A stretch of DNA of 64,000 nucleotides from positions 124,001 to 188,000 of the forward strand of contig URXM01000002.1 in NCBI GenBank assembly GCA_900551855.1. The letters are read 5' to 3'. This document shows, one piece after another, positions 19,456 through 26,930 of this stretch. Position numbers and translations under genes: made by a program. Below the pieces are notes generated by a model that was not told the DNA's origin, ran no database searches, and saw nothing but the letters and a program-made list of their open reading frames with translations. Each line of letters opens with the position of its first letter. The stretch's first letter is position 1. This stretch comes from an uncultured Eubacteriales bacterium (lineage in GTDB: Bacteria; Bacillota; Clostridia; Christensenellales; UBA1242).

Positions 19456-19518
19456 TCGGTCTATGGTGGCAAGAGAAATAGTCTTTGGCGAAAGAAAGGG
19501 TTTAATAAATATTTTTGT

Positions 19519-20229
19519 ATGTCATATGTCAGTTTTATAATTGCACAAATTTTAGGCTTGACGGCGACAGTTGTTCTATGTCTTTCTTATACAGTTAAAG
19601 ACAAAAAGAAATTTTTGATTCTTGGCTTTTTTGGAGATATAGTTTATGGCTTAACATTCATATTTGTTAATTCTTGGGGAGCAGGAGTGATAACTTTGTT
19701 ATCATGTTTGCAATCTTTATGTTTCTATCTTTACGACAAGAAACATAAAAAAATGCCAAAAACAATTGCATTTATCTTTGTTGTTGCATTTATTGTTGCG
19801 GGAGTATGTGATTTTTCAAGTTATTGGGATTTGATTCCTATCTTCTCATATTCTTGGTTTACAATTGCATTATACTTTGATGATGTAGAAGCTATTAGGT
19901 TGATTTACATTGTACCAAACATGCTTCAAATTGTGTATGACTTAGTGGTTATGGCATATGCCAATGCTATTGAAGACGGGTTGGAAACAGCGTTTTTGAT
20001 TGCGGTCACAATTCTTGCTTATGTAAAGTCAAGAAAGACTATCAAAAAACCTGCTTTCAAATTTGCAACACTTAAAAAATTTAAAAGACTTATGAGTAGA
20101 ATTATAGGAGTTGAAGATTTCGACTTACAGTCCGCCACTCACAAAGTCAAAACTAGTGATAACCATGAAACATACACTTGGAATTGGAACGAAGTTATCA
20201 TGTTGTGCCCAATTGACAGATATGGTTAG
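19519..20229 (+). CDS. YgjV-like inner membrane protein
   Basis: A 236-residue protein with about five membrane helices in its first 160 residues, beginning FIIAQILGLTATVVLCLSYT and followed by a short KDKKKF loop. This is the pattern of the YgjV (Imp-YgjV) membrane family, of unknown function; family proteins are usually about 170-190 residues, so the basic C-terminal tail is an extension. The frame is open upstream to ATG 19435, but that part is basic, unlike the family, and lies over the structured RNA, so I start at ATG 19519. No clear ribosome site precedes either start. The 300-base structured leader suggests RNA-level control. Confidence 0.65.
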   Translation: MSYVSFIIAQILGLTATVVLCLSYTVKDKKKFLILGFFGDIVYGLTFIFVNSWGAGVITLLSCLQSLCFYLYDKKHKKMPKTIAFIFVVAFIVAGVCDFSSYWDLIPIFSYSWFTIALYFDDVEAIRLIYIVPNMLQIVYDLVVMAYANAIEDGLETAFLIAVTILAYVKSRKTIKKPAFKFATLKKFKRLMSRIIGVEDFDLQSATHKVKTSDNHETYTWNWNEVIMLCPIDRYG

Positions 20230-20258
20230 CGTGAATTTGCGTGTCGCATTTTGCGACT

Positions 20259-20293
20259 AAAAAAGAGAGAAATTGCCGATTCTCTCTTTTTTA
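20259..20293. terminator. Bidirectional terminator between YgjV-like and XRE genes
   Basis: AAAAGAGAGAA / TTCTCTCTTTT perfect stem with an eight-base loop, flanked by A and T runs so that it can work in both directions. Confidence 0.85.
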
Positions 20294-20295
20294 TT

Positions 20296-20907
20296 TTAAT
20301 CTTGATTTATAACTTTTTTGCTCCAACTTCTTTTTCCACATTTAGGACATTTCAAATATCTAGTTCTGCCCATGTGCATTGCGAATAAAACAGAACGATA
20401 GGTTGGGATATATTTATTGTGACAATGTTCGCATTCATAAAAACCAGCGACTTGTTCTATTCTGATTGTAAAAATTATACCAATTAAAAGAATGGTGCAG
20501 GAAAATACAATCAATGCAATTCTCCAACCTAAATTTTCAGTTGCAAAAACTGCACAAAGAATCAGAACAAAATAAGTAAAAATAGACATGTAACCTATTA
20601 CCCATTCAAGTGTGAAAAGGTGTTTTGTGCTTGCTTCTTGTTGTGTTTTTAACAGAATTAAGTTTTTTTCTGCATTGCTTCTGTATTCTTCTTCTGACAA
20701 AAGTTTTCCAGAAAGCAATTCATTTGCAGTTATATCAAGAGCATTGCATAATGGAAGAATAAGAGAAGTATCAGGGAAACCATAGCCGCATTCCCATTTA
20801 GATACGGTTTTTTCGCTTATGTTCATTTTCTTTGCGAGCTCTGATTGGGTCAATTTTTTAAATTTTCTTCTTTCTGCAATAAATTTTCCAATTTGCATTA
20901 AGTCCAT
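20296..20907 (-). CDS. XRE-family regulator with membrane segments and zinc ribbon
   Basis: A 203-residue protein. Residues 1-65 form a Cro/C1-type helix-turn-helix (AERRKFKKLTQSELAKKMN, then SEKTVSKWECGYGFPD), which binds operator DNA. Two hydrophobic helices follow (about residues 95-115 and 125-147), and the C-terminus has a CxxC pair ECEHC and a KCPKCGKR pair, a likely zinc ribbon. This architecture is common in Clostridia as a membrane-tethered regulator of unknown signal. Start: AAGGAG six bases before ATG 20907; the frame extends further upstream without a ribosome site. It converges with the YgjV-like gene at a shared terminator. Confidence 0.85.
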   Translation of the reverse strand: MDLMQIGKFIAERRKFKKLTQSELAKKMNISEKTVSKWECGYGFPDTSLILPLCNALDITANELLSGKLLSEEEYRSNAEKNLILLKTQQEASTKHLFTLEWVIGYMSIFTYFVLILCAVFATENLGWRIALIVFSCTILLIGIIFTIRIEQVAGFYECEHCHNKYIPTYRSVLFAMHMGRTRYLKCPKCGKRSWSKKVINQD

Positions 20908-21026
20908 AATTTTCTCCTTTGATGCAATTATTATATCACATAATTTTTTCAAACAACTCCTACAAACCGTAGAGTTTAGAATAAAATAATATGTATTTGC
21001 TGTGAAAGTGTAAAAAATTCTAAAGG

Positions 21027-21055
21027 TTGACAATAAAAAGTATGAATGCTAAAAT
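21027..21055 (+). promoter_or_regulatory. Promoter of tRNA-Arg
   Basis: TTGACA (21027-21032), 17-base spacer, TAAAAT (21050-21055). Confidence 0.65.
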
Positions 21056-21096
21056 AAATGACACAAAACGGAAATGAAATTTTGTCAAAAATATAT

Positions 21097-21173
21097 GCTC
21101 TCGTAACTCAACTGGATAGAGTGTTCGGCTTCGAACCGAAAGGTTGCGGGTTCAAGTCCTGCCGAGAGCACCA
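21097..21173 (+). tRNA. tRNA-Arg (anticodon TCG), CCA encoded
   Basis: Seven-pair acceptor GCTCTCG/CGAGAGC, D-arm ACTC...GAGT, anticodon stem TTCGG/CCGAA with loop CTTCGAA giving anticodon TCG, T-arm GCGGG/CCTGC with loop TTCAAGT, discriminator A and encoded CCA (21171-21173). The genome's main Arg codon looks to be AGA, so this tRNA serves the rarer CGN codons. Confidence 0.95.
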
Positions 21174-21247
21174 AACAAAATTTATTGAATAGTTGTTTAG
21201 AATGGTGTATTTTCTTGATAACACAAATTAAAAGGAGCATAGTATAT

Positions 21248-21766
21248 ATGATTTTTTATCATGGAAGCAAAAACCCAGATTTGAAATTGCTTGAAAAAAA
21301 TCATTCACGGGATGGTTTTGTTTATGCAACTACAGATAAATTAGTGGCATTAACATATGCAGCAAGAAGTTTTCCAAACCTTTTTACAACTCAAAATGGG
21401 AAAATATATTTTTTTGAGCTAGCACCAAACTTGTTTGAAAAAATGACAAAAGGTAAATGTTGTTATATTTACACATTAGAAGATAAAGGGTTTTCTCCTG
21501 TAGTTCAAAAAAATCAAAAATGTGCTCACCAGAATTGCTATTGTACAGCTAACGATGTAAAAATAACATCACGAGAAGAAATTACAGATGCTTATGACGA
21601 GCTTTTAAGATATCAAAAACAAGGCGAATTTATAGTTTGTAGACATTGCGACATACCTGATGATACAAAGAATAAAATGATTGACGAAATTGTTGCTGTA
21701 GCCAAGACTTTGCCAAAATCAAAAATCGAAGATGAAAACAATTTTTGGAAAATCTTTTTAAAATAG
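21248..21766 (+). CDS. Small unknown protein with YHGS N-terminus (ART-like fold possible)
   Basis: A 172-residue soluble protein starting MIFYHGSKNPD, followed by FVYATTDKLVALTYA. A YHG[ST] strand and a YAT strand near the N-terminus are seen in several ADP-ribosyltransferase-like and related folds, but I cannot identify a catalytic Glu with confidence, so this is only a hint. A cluster of four Cys/His (CAHQNCYC and CRHC) suggests a metal site. AGGAG lies ten bases before ATG 21248; the frame is open further up but that stretch is unrelated to the YHGS start. It begins 75 bases after tRNA-Arg, with no terminator between them, so it may be cotranscribed with the tRNA. A terminator follows at 21829. 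Confidence 0.6.
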   Translation: MIFYHGSKNPDLKLLEKNHSRDGFVYATTDKLVALTYAARSFPNLFTTQNGKIYFFELAPNLFEKMTKGKCCYIYTLEDKGFSPVVQKNQKCAHQNCYCTANDVKITSREEITDAYDELLRYQKQGEFIVCRHCDIPDDTKNKMIDEIVAVAKTLPKSKIEDENNFWKIFLK

Positions 21767-21828
21767 AAATGATAAAAATGAAAAAAAATTATTTTTTATA
21801 AATAGTATTATTTATTTTTATAAAATTA

Positions 21829-21878
21829 TATTTAACTAATTATTCCTCTTATTAGATGTGTTAGTTAAATATTTTTTA
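21829..21878 (+). terminator. Terminator after the YHGS gene
   Basis: TATTTAACTAA (21829-21839) and TTAGTTAAATA (21861-21871), an 11-base perfect inverted repeat followed by a T run, in an otherwise gene-free AT-rich stretch. Confidence 0.6.
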
Positions 21879-21924
21879 TATTTATTAAAAATTATCTTTT
21901 TATATTTTACAATATAAAATTGCT

Positions 21925-21953
21925 TTGGTTAAAAATTTGTTTTGTGTTATACT
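21925..21953 (+). promoter_or_regulatory. Promoter of the 634-aa lipoprotein gene
   Basis: TTGGTT (21925-21930), 17-base spacer, TATACT (21948-21953), about 24 bases before the start codon. Confidence 0.6.
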
Positions 21954-21976
21954 ATTTTTGTAAAAATGGAGGGGAC

Positions 21977-23881
21977 ATGAAAAAGTTTTTATCTGTTTTA
22001 TCTGTATTTTGTTTAACATTGTTTGCAGGTGCATTTTTATGTGCTTGTGGTGGAAAGTCAAACTATACAATCAGTGTCTCTACAAGTGGAGAGAACTCAC
22101 ACATTGAAGTTGTGCTACAGAAAGATGGAGAAACTCTTACACAAGAAGAATCTGGAGCCTATAATGTAGAGAAATCATCAAACATTAAAGTCTTAATCAA
22201 TGCCACTCAACATGGTGTTGATATGAGTGAGCTTTCTGTAAAGGTCAACAACGAGAACAAACAGGTTGTTGTCAACAAAGAGTACAGTCCGTTAATTAGC
22301 AGTAGTACATTAAATTATGGTTATTTTTTGATTTCTAATTTAAATAAAGATTTAGACATTGTCGTTTCTGGAGAAAAAATAATTTCTTCTACATTCACTT
22401 TTGAGGTAGATGATATTGAAGATCCAGAAGTCATAACAAAATTAAAAATGACAAGTATTTGCCTTGTATATGGAGAAATGACTGAAGAAGGAGAAAACCC
22501 AACTCCTGAGTATGTAAATTTTTATGATTATTTGACAAGTGGCGAAGACTTAAGTTTTGAGAGAGAATATGATGAAAGTGGAGAAATGTTTAATTCTTAT
22601 AAAACATTTAGATTGAAATTTGAAGGAATTACTCCTTTCAATTTGGAAGAGGGATATCCTTTTGAAATTAAAGCAGTAGATGGACAACCAGAGCAAATTG
22701 GATCCATGAATTATATGGATGATTATTATGTTGTAGATTTGGGCGATATTGGCATGTCTTCCGAATACACAATTTTGGTTAATTATAAGACTTTGAATTA
22801 TCAAAGATACAACATATCAGTGCCACAAAACAACTTGACTTATTCTATTGAAGTGCCAAGTGAAATTATAAGTTATGATCAAGAAGAAATCATTACATTG
22901 ACAAAAAATCTTGATAATGATAAAGCTGATTTCACAAACATGAGAGTTTATATAAATTCATTGGAATTGGAAAAGGTTGAAGGTGGTGAAAAAGAAAATA
23001 CAATTCAATATCTGATTCCAAAAGGCATAACTCCAGCTTCTACAGGTGGGGTAAATGTATATAGAATCAGTGTTGATGGGATAGAATACTTGGTTCCAGT
23101 TTATAAATTGTATGCAAACTCTGTTGAACCTGTTTATGAAAACCAATTTATAATGCCAGAAATTTGGGCTGTTGATGATAAAGGACAAAAAATAGGTGTT
23201 GTAAGTGTTGGATCTGATGGAGAACAAATGACTTTGGAAGGACAAAGAAATGCCATTATTTGGAGTTATAATTACGATGAAGAAAATCAGGCATATTATT
23301 CTTTGTATGATTTATATGATTACAGCATTTACGCAAATTCCGACCTAGTACTCAATATTAAAGAAACTTTGGATGGAGCGACTCAAGACTTAAATGTTGA
23401 ATTAGAAAATGGATATGTTTTTAAAGCTTTTTACAATCAAGAGTCAAAGAAATTTGACAGTTTCCAACTTGAATTTTATTGTACAGAAGATACTATGTTT
23501 GAGTTTAGAGATTTTGTAATGTTTAGCAAAAATATAAATATTTCCTATTCTTTTGATGATACTAGAATTGACAATGTTGAATATGCAGTATTAAAATCAG
23601 AAGACACATCAACTGCTGTTTGGGCACAATTGGATGGCGAAGGAAGAACTTTAGCTGTTAATGGCGGAGATGTTGTTGCATTTAGATTGTCTTCTACAAG
23701 AGATGTTATTGGAGAGCACGAGTTTAAAATTGAAAACAGCAAAATCTGTAATTCTTGGTATAACGGTGAAAGTTATGAGTTAAACGGATCACAATATACA
23801 ATTTTGAAATTTATTGTTTCTGAAATTCAATATGATGGAAGCATGGATTTCAAACTTGTTCCTGCAGGTGCCGTATTATAA
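21977..23881 (+). CDS. Surface lipoprotein, unknown function (634 aa)
   Basis: A lipoprotein signal peptide (MKKFLSVLSV, hydrophobic core, lipobox with Cys24 in LCACGG) leads into a beta-rich, acidic extracellular region of about 610 residues with no domain I recognise. Composition (Tyr, Asn, Ser, Glu) resembles the giant surface proteins in this window. GGAGG five bases before ATG 21977 sets the start. The MGMT gene follows after eight bases and is probably in the same transcript, an odd pairing of a surface lipoprotein with a DNA-repair protein. Confidence 0.8.
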   Translation: MKKFLSVLSVFCLTLFAGAFLCACGGKSNYTISVSTSGENSHIEVVLQKDGETLTQEESGAYNVEKSSNIKVLINATQHGVDMSELSVKVNNENKQVVVNKEYSPLISSSTLNYGYFLISNLNKDLDIVVSGEKIISSTFTFEVDDIEDPEVITKLKMTSICLVYGEMTEEGENPTPEYVNFYDYLTSGEDLSFEREYDESGEMFNSYKTFRLKFEGITPFNLEEGYPFEIKAVDGQPEQIGSMNYMDDYYVVDLGDIGMSSEYTILVNYKTLNYQRYNISVPQNNLTYSIEVPSEIISYDQEEIITLTKNLDNDKADFTNMRVYINSLELEKVEGGEKENTIQYLIPKGITPASTGGVNVYRISVDGIEYLVPVYKLYANSVEPVYENQFIMPEIWAVDDKGQKIGVVSVGSDGEQMTLEGQRNAIIWSYNYDEENQAYYSLYDLYDYSIYANSDLVLNIKETLDGATQDLNVELENGYVFKAFYNQESKKFDSFQLEFYCTEDTMFEFRDFVMFSKNINISYSFDDTRIDNVEYAVLKSEDTSTAVWAQLDGEGRTLAVNGGDVVAFRLSSTRDVIGEHEFKIENSKICNSWYNGESYELNGSQYTILKFIVSEIQYDGSMDFKLVPAGAVL

Positions 23882-23889
23882 GAGGTGAA

Positions 23890-24216
23890 ATGGAAAGATT
23901 TTTTGATCGAGTATATAATGTCGTAAAAGATATTCCAAAAGGCAAGGTGGCCACTTATGGTCAAATTGCAAAGATTTTAGGAGCACCAAGATATTCAAGA
24001 TTTGTAGGATTTGCATTGCATTCAAATCCAAATCCTAAAGAAATCCCTTGTCATAGGGTGGTAAATAGATTTGGACAAGTGAGCAAAAGTTTTGCTTTTG
24101 GCGGAGAAAACTCTCAAAAAAAATTGCTGGAAGCGGAAGGAATTGTTTTCAGCAAAGATGGAACAATTGATATGAAAAAGTATCAATGGAAACAAGAATT
24201 GTTGGGAATAGAATAA
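23890..24216 (+). CDS. Short MGMT-type alkyltransferase domain protein
   Basis: 108 residues covering only the DNA-binding/active-site domain of O6-alkylguanine-DNA alkyltransferases (GKVATYGQIAKILGAPRYSRFVG, then PCHRVV with Cys54). Alkyltransferase-like (ATL) proteins of this length usually replace the cysteine (PWHRV), but here the methyl-accepting Cys is kept, so it may be a minimal active repair protein. Family enzymes are usually 150-180 residues with an extra N-terminal domain, which is absent. AGAGGTGAA before ATG 23890. It follows the lipoprotein gene by eight bases and ends at a terminator shared with the opposing gene. Confidence 0.85.
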   Translation: MERFFDRVYNVVKDIPKGKVATYGQIAKILGAPRYSRFVGFALHSNPNPKEIPCHRVVNRFGQVSKSFAFGGENSQKKLLEAEGIVFSKDGTIDMKKYQWKQELLGIE

Positions 24217-24228
24217 AAAATAAAAATA

Positions 24229-24260
24229 AAAAATCACTAGATTTTTCTAGTGATTTTTTA
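24229..24260. terminator. Bidirectional terminator
   Basis: AAAAATCACTAG / CTAGTGATTTTT perfect 12-pair stem with six-base loop between converging genes; the T-run serves both directions. Confidence 0.88.
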
Positions 24261-24662
24261 AACATTTTCTAATGATTTTTTGTCTTGACGTTCTAAAGAT
24301 TTTGAAAATTTTTTCAATGCTGAATAATCTATATTTTCTTCTTTTTTCTCTGGAGAGAAAGCAGGTTTAACATGTTCAACAAAATATGATGAAAGCATAT
24401 CATTATTTTCTGATAAGAAAATTGGGCTATATTTCAACATTCCATCTGAGCAAACTCTCTTTTCGAGTAATAAAAAGTGAATAGAGTTTTTGATTTTGCT
24501 AACTGGAACATAACCAGATTTACCAAATTTAACCAAAAGTACTTTTTGTGCAACTCTTATTTTGCCAAAATTGTTGTAATCGTCAATATCATTATCAGTT
24601 GAATATTTGCTCAAACTCTTATAAACGTCTCCTATAAATATTCTTGATTTTTCTATTTTCAT
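24258..24662 (-). CDS. Hypothetical protein (134 aa)
   Basis: Family not recognised. The product mixes short strands (RIFIGDVYKSL, VAQKVLLVKFG, YVPVSKI) with a charged helical C-terminus, and has no signal peptide or membrane segment. Expression should be good: AAGGAG lies six to seven bases before ATG 24662 and a perfect TTGACA-17-TATAAT promoter is just upstream, between this gene and metK. It is monocistronic, ending at a shared terminator. Confidence 0.65.
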   Translation of the reverse strand: MKIEKSRIFIGDVYKSLSKYSTDNDIDDYNNFGKIRVAQKVLLVKFGKSGYVPVSKIKNSIHFLLLEKRVCSDGMLKYSPIFLSENNDMLSSYFVEHVKPAFSPEKKEENIDYSALKKFSKSLERQDKKSLENV

Positions 24663-24683
24663 GATATCTCCTTTACGCTTGAG

Positions 24684-24712
24684 ATTATAACATAAGGTAG
24701 AAATATTGTCAA
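24684..24712 (-). promoter_or_regulatory. Consensus promoter of the 24258-24662 gene
   Basis: Minus strand TTGACA (24707-24712), 17 bases, TATAAT (24684-24689): a perfect match to the sigma-A consensus, 11 bases from the end of metK. Confidence 0.8.
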
Positions 24713-24723
24713 TAGGGGCCGTT

Positions 24724-25812
24724 TCAGATTTTCAAGACTTTGGTGCGTTCCCAAGGATAGTTTGGGTGTCCGAAGTGGCCATAACAAGCCGTTTGTTTGT
24801 AGATTGGATTTAGAAGATTGAGTTCTTCAATTATGTTGTCAAGGCTGAAGTCAAAATTGTTTTCAACAACTTTATATATTTTTTGCAAAGGCATTTTTTC
24901 AGTGCCAAAAGTATCAATGTTTATTGAAATAGGTTTTTCAAGTCCTATGCCAAAAGAGAGTTCTACTTCACATTTGTCGCAGAGGTTGTTTGACACAAGA
25001 TTTTTTGCAACATATCTTGCATAGTATGCTCCAGAACGATCAACTTTTGTGGCGTTTTTGCTGGAAAAACACCCACCACCAACTTTTGCAATTCCGCCAT
25101 AGGTGTCAACAACAATTTTTCTGCCGACACAGCCACTATCTCCAAAACTTCCCCAAATTGTAAATTTTCCACTTGGATTGATGATGTATGTTGTGTCTTT
25201 ATTGATATATTTAGAATAGTCTTTCAAAACTGGTTCTATAACATTTTTCATAATCTTGTCTTTTATGTTTTTGCAATCATGACTGTGACTGACACTTATT
25301 AAAATGTTTGAAATGTAGGCAGGTCTGTCATCTTCATAGCAAACGGAAACTTGAGATTTTGCATCTGCAAAAAATTCATTTGTTGTTCTTCTGTATTCAT
25401 CATATTTTTTCATGAGTTTATGTGCGAGCAAAATTGTCAAAGGCATAAATTCTGGAGTTTCGTTTGTGGCATATCCAAAAACAATCCCTTGATCATTGGC
25501 ACAAAGGTGTTTTTTGACAACGGCATTGTTTATGTCTGGACTTTGAGCAGAAACTTCTACAACAAATTCAAAAGGTTGGGTGTAGCCCACATCTTTCAAG
25601 ACCTGTTTTGCAATTTCTACATAGTCGATTTTTGCTGTGGTTGTTGCTTCTCCATAAATGAAAAGTTTGTTGTTTTTGATTGCACATTCAACTGCCATTT
25701 GTGCGTTTTTGTCTTGCCTTAATGCTTCATCAAGAAAAGAATCAGCAATTACATCACAGGTTTTGTCTGGATGCCCAATGTTTACGCTTTCACTGGTTAA
25801 TATTTTTTTCAT
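24724..25812 (-). CDS. metK: S-adenosylmethionine synthetase
   Basis: Makes SAM from methionine and ATP. The 362-residue protein keeps family motifs: SESVNIGHPDK at the N-terminus (methionine/ATP loop), the ANDQGIVFGYATNE signature, GRKIVVDTYGG, and the GGGxFSxKxxTKVDRS P-loop-like signature, here with Ser where most have Gly (FSSK). It is slightly shorter than typical bacterial MetK (380-400 residues) but not visibly broken. AAGGAG before ATG 25812 fixes the start; the open frame above it runs through the riboswitch. Expression is controlled by the SAM-I riboswitch and terminator directly upstream, a classic feedback loop. Stop is TGA. Confidence 0.95.
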   Translation of the reverse strand: MKKILTSESVNIGHPDKTCDVIADSFLDEALRQDKNAQMAVECAIKNNKLFIYGEATTTAKIDYVEIAKQVLKDVGYTQPFEFVVEVSAQSPDINNAVVKKHLCANDQGIVFGYATNETPEFMPLTILLAHKLMKKYDEYRRTTNEFFADAKSQVSVCYEDDRPAYISNILISVSHSHDCKNIKDKIMKNVIEPVLKDYSKYINKDTTYIINPSGKFTIWGSFGDSGCVGRKIVVDTYGGIAKVGGGCFSSKNATKVDRSGAYYARYVAKNLVSNNLCDKCEVELSFGIGLEKPISINIDTFGTEKMPLQKIYKVVENNFDFSLDNIIEELNLLNPIYKQTACYGHFGHPNYPWERTKVLKI

Positions 25813-25837
25813 ATTTTCTCCTTTAACCATATAAATT

Positions 25838-25962
25838 AAAAAAGCCCATCGTACGATGGGCATAATTTCTTTTTCTCCCATCGATTCAAGCTTTAGCACC
25901 TTGTTTTTACAGGTTGCTGTGTGGTCATAGGGCTTGTCCCTCGCACACTCTTTATGGTTGAC
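25838..25962 (-). promoter_or_regulatory. SAM-I (S-box) riboswitch with terminator, controlling metK
   Basis: Read on the minus strand, the leader holds the S-box core: a P2 stem GTGTG/CACAC enclosing GAGGGACAAGCCCTATGA, then GCAACC, the P3 hairpin CCTGT...ACAAGG, and GTGCTAA. The 3' side of P1 (CGATGGG) can pair instead with CCCATCG to make an antiterminator. Otherwise CCCATCG pairs with the following CGATGGG, forming a terminator stem (25844-25861) followed by six T. SAM binding should hold P1 and terminate transcription. The core is a slightly diverged S-box, for example ACAAGCCC for the usual ACTGGCCC. Confidence 0.85.
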
Positions 25963-25965
25963 TCT

Positions 25966-25995
25966 ATTTTAACAGAGATGACCAATGCTTGTCAA
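25966..25995 (-). promoter_or_regulatory. Promoter of the metK leader
   Basis: Minus strand TTGACA (25990-25995), 18-base spacer, TAAAAT (25966-25971), immediately before the riboswitch. Confidence 0.6.
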
Positions 25996-26080
25996 CAAAT
26001 GCTTAAACATTAGCGAAATTTGTCAAAAAATCTTGCTTTTTAGGATGTATTATTCTATCATATTATTAAAGGAGATAATT

Positions 26081-26701
26081 ATGAAAAAAATTAGACAATT
26101 TTTTGCTGATTTCAAAAAATTTATAAGTCGTGGAAATGTAGTAGATATGGCTATTGGTGTTATTGTGGCTAGTGCTTTTACAGCGATTGTGACTGCTCTG
26201 ACAAACAAAATCATTACTCCATGTATAAACTGGCTTTTGTCATTGGGTGGTACTGGGCTTGACTCTGCTTACACATTTTTGAAAAAAGCATATTTGGAAG
26301 ATGGTGTGACAGTAGACCTAGCAAACAGTATATATATTGATTGGGGAGCATTTATAACAGCAATTATCAATTTCTTTTTGGTTGCTTTTGTTTTGTTCTT
26401 GGTTTTAAGGTTGATGATGAATGCACAAGGTTTTTGGAAAAAGAGTCTTAAAGAGCGTCCAACAAAAGAAGAAAAGAAAATTTTGAAACAAGCAGGCGTA
26501 AATATGAAAGATTATCATGAAGTTATCAAAGCCACAGCAGAACTAAGGGAGAAAAACAAACCTGCTCCAGTTCCACCAAAACCAACTCAAGAAGAGTTGT
26601 TGACAGCAATTCTTGAAGAGCTTAAAAGTCAAAAAGAAGACAACAAGGTTGTTGTTGAGAAAACGGAAACTATTGAAGAGCCTTCTACAACAGAAAAATA
26701 A
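26081..26701 (+). CDS. mscL: Large-conductance mechanosensitive channel
   Basis: Homopentameric emergency valve of the cytoplasmic membrane that opens on osmotic downshock. The N-terminus FKKFISRGNVVDMAIGVIVASAF with the following pore helix is the family signature, and the second helix (about residues 83-105) ends in the usual basic stretch. The protein is 206 residues against about 130-150 for typical MscL; the extra length is a charged, Pro- and Glu/Lys-rich cytoplasmic tail with no recognised domain. GGAG at 26071-26074 precedes ATG 26081. Divergent from metK. Confidence 0.93.
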   Translation: MKKIRQFFADFKKFISRGNVVDMAIGVIVASAFTAIVTALTNKIITPCINWLLSLGGTGLDSAYTFLKKAYLEDGVTVDLANSIYIDWGAFITAIINFFLVAFVLFLVLRLMMNAQGFWKKSLKERPTKEEKKILKQAGVNMKDYHEVIKATAELREKNKPAPVPPKPTQEELLTAILEELKSQKEDNKVVVEKTETIEEPSTTEK

Positions 26702-26731
26702 CAAAAAAATGTTAAAAACTTTTAATATTTG

Positions 26732-26760
26732 TTGACAGGAGAAAATAATTCTGTTTTAAT
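26732..26760 (+). promoter_or_regulatory. Promoter of the frameshifted membrane protein gene
   Basis: TTGACA (26732-26737), 17 bases, TTTAAT (26755-26760), followed by AGGAGG and ATG 26778. Confidence 0.6.
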
Positions 26761-26777
26761 AATTAAAAGGAGGAAAA

Positions 26778-26930
26778 ATGAGAAGAGTAAATAGTTTGGT
26801 TGCCACAATAATGGGGACAGTTGTCCATTCAGTTCAGGTACTTATAAATTTGTATTCATTGATACTTGTTTTCTCTTTAATTCCAAGTGCTGGGGATAGC
26901 AGTGCGGGGTGGTTGCCTATGTTGTTTTGA
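26778..26930 (+). pseudogene. 5' part of a frameshifted membrane protein gene
   Basis: ATG 26778 has a strong AGGAGG site and a promoter, and encodes 50 residues beginning MRRVNSLVATIMGTV with a hydrophobic helix (LINLYSLILVFSLIP) before TGA at 26928-26930. The rest of the gene, 26909-27292, is in the -1 frame and lacks a ribosome site of its own. Adding one G to the GGGG run at 26906-26909 would join them as ...DSSAG-VVAYVVLTTLL..., giving one protein of about 171 residues with about four membrane helices. This is a one-base deletion, an assembly error, or a frameshift site. Confidence 0.6.

Noticed and set aside
19435..19518. N-terminal extension of the YgjV-like protein
   Set aside because: The extension is basic, unlike the family, and overlaps the structured RNA.
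25813..25899. N-terminal extension of MetK
   Set aside because: It is translation of the riboswitch terminator; the conserved start is at 25812 with AAGGAG.
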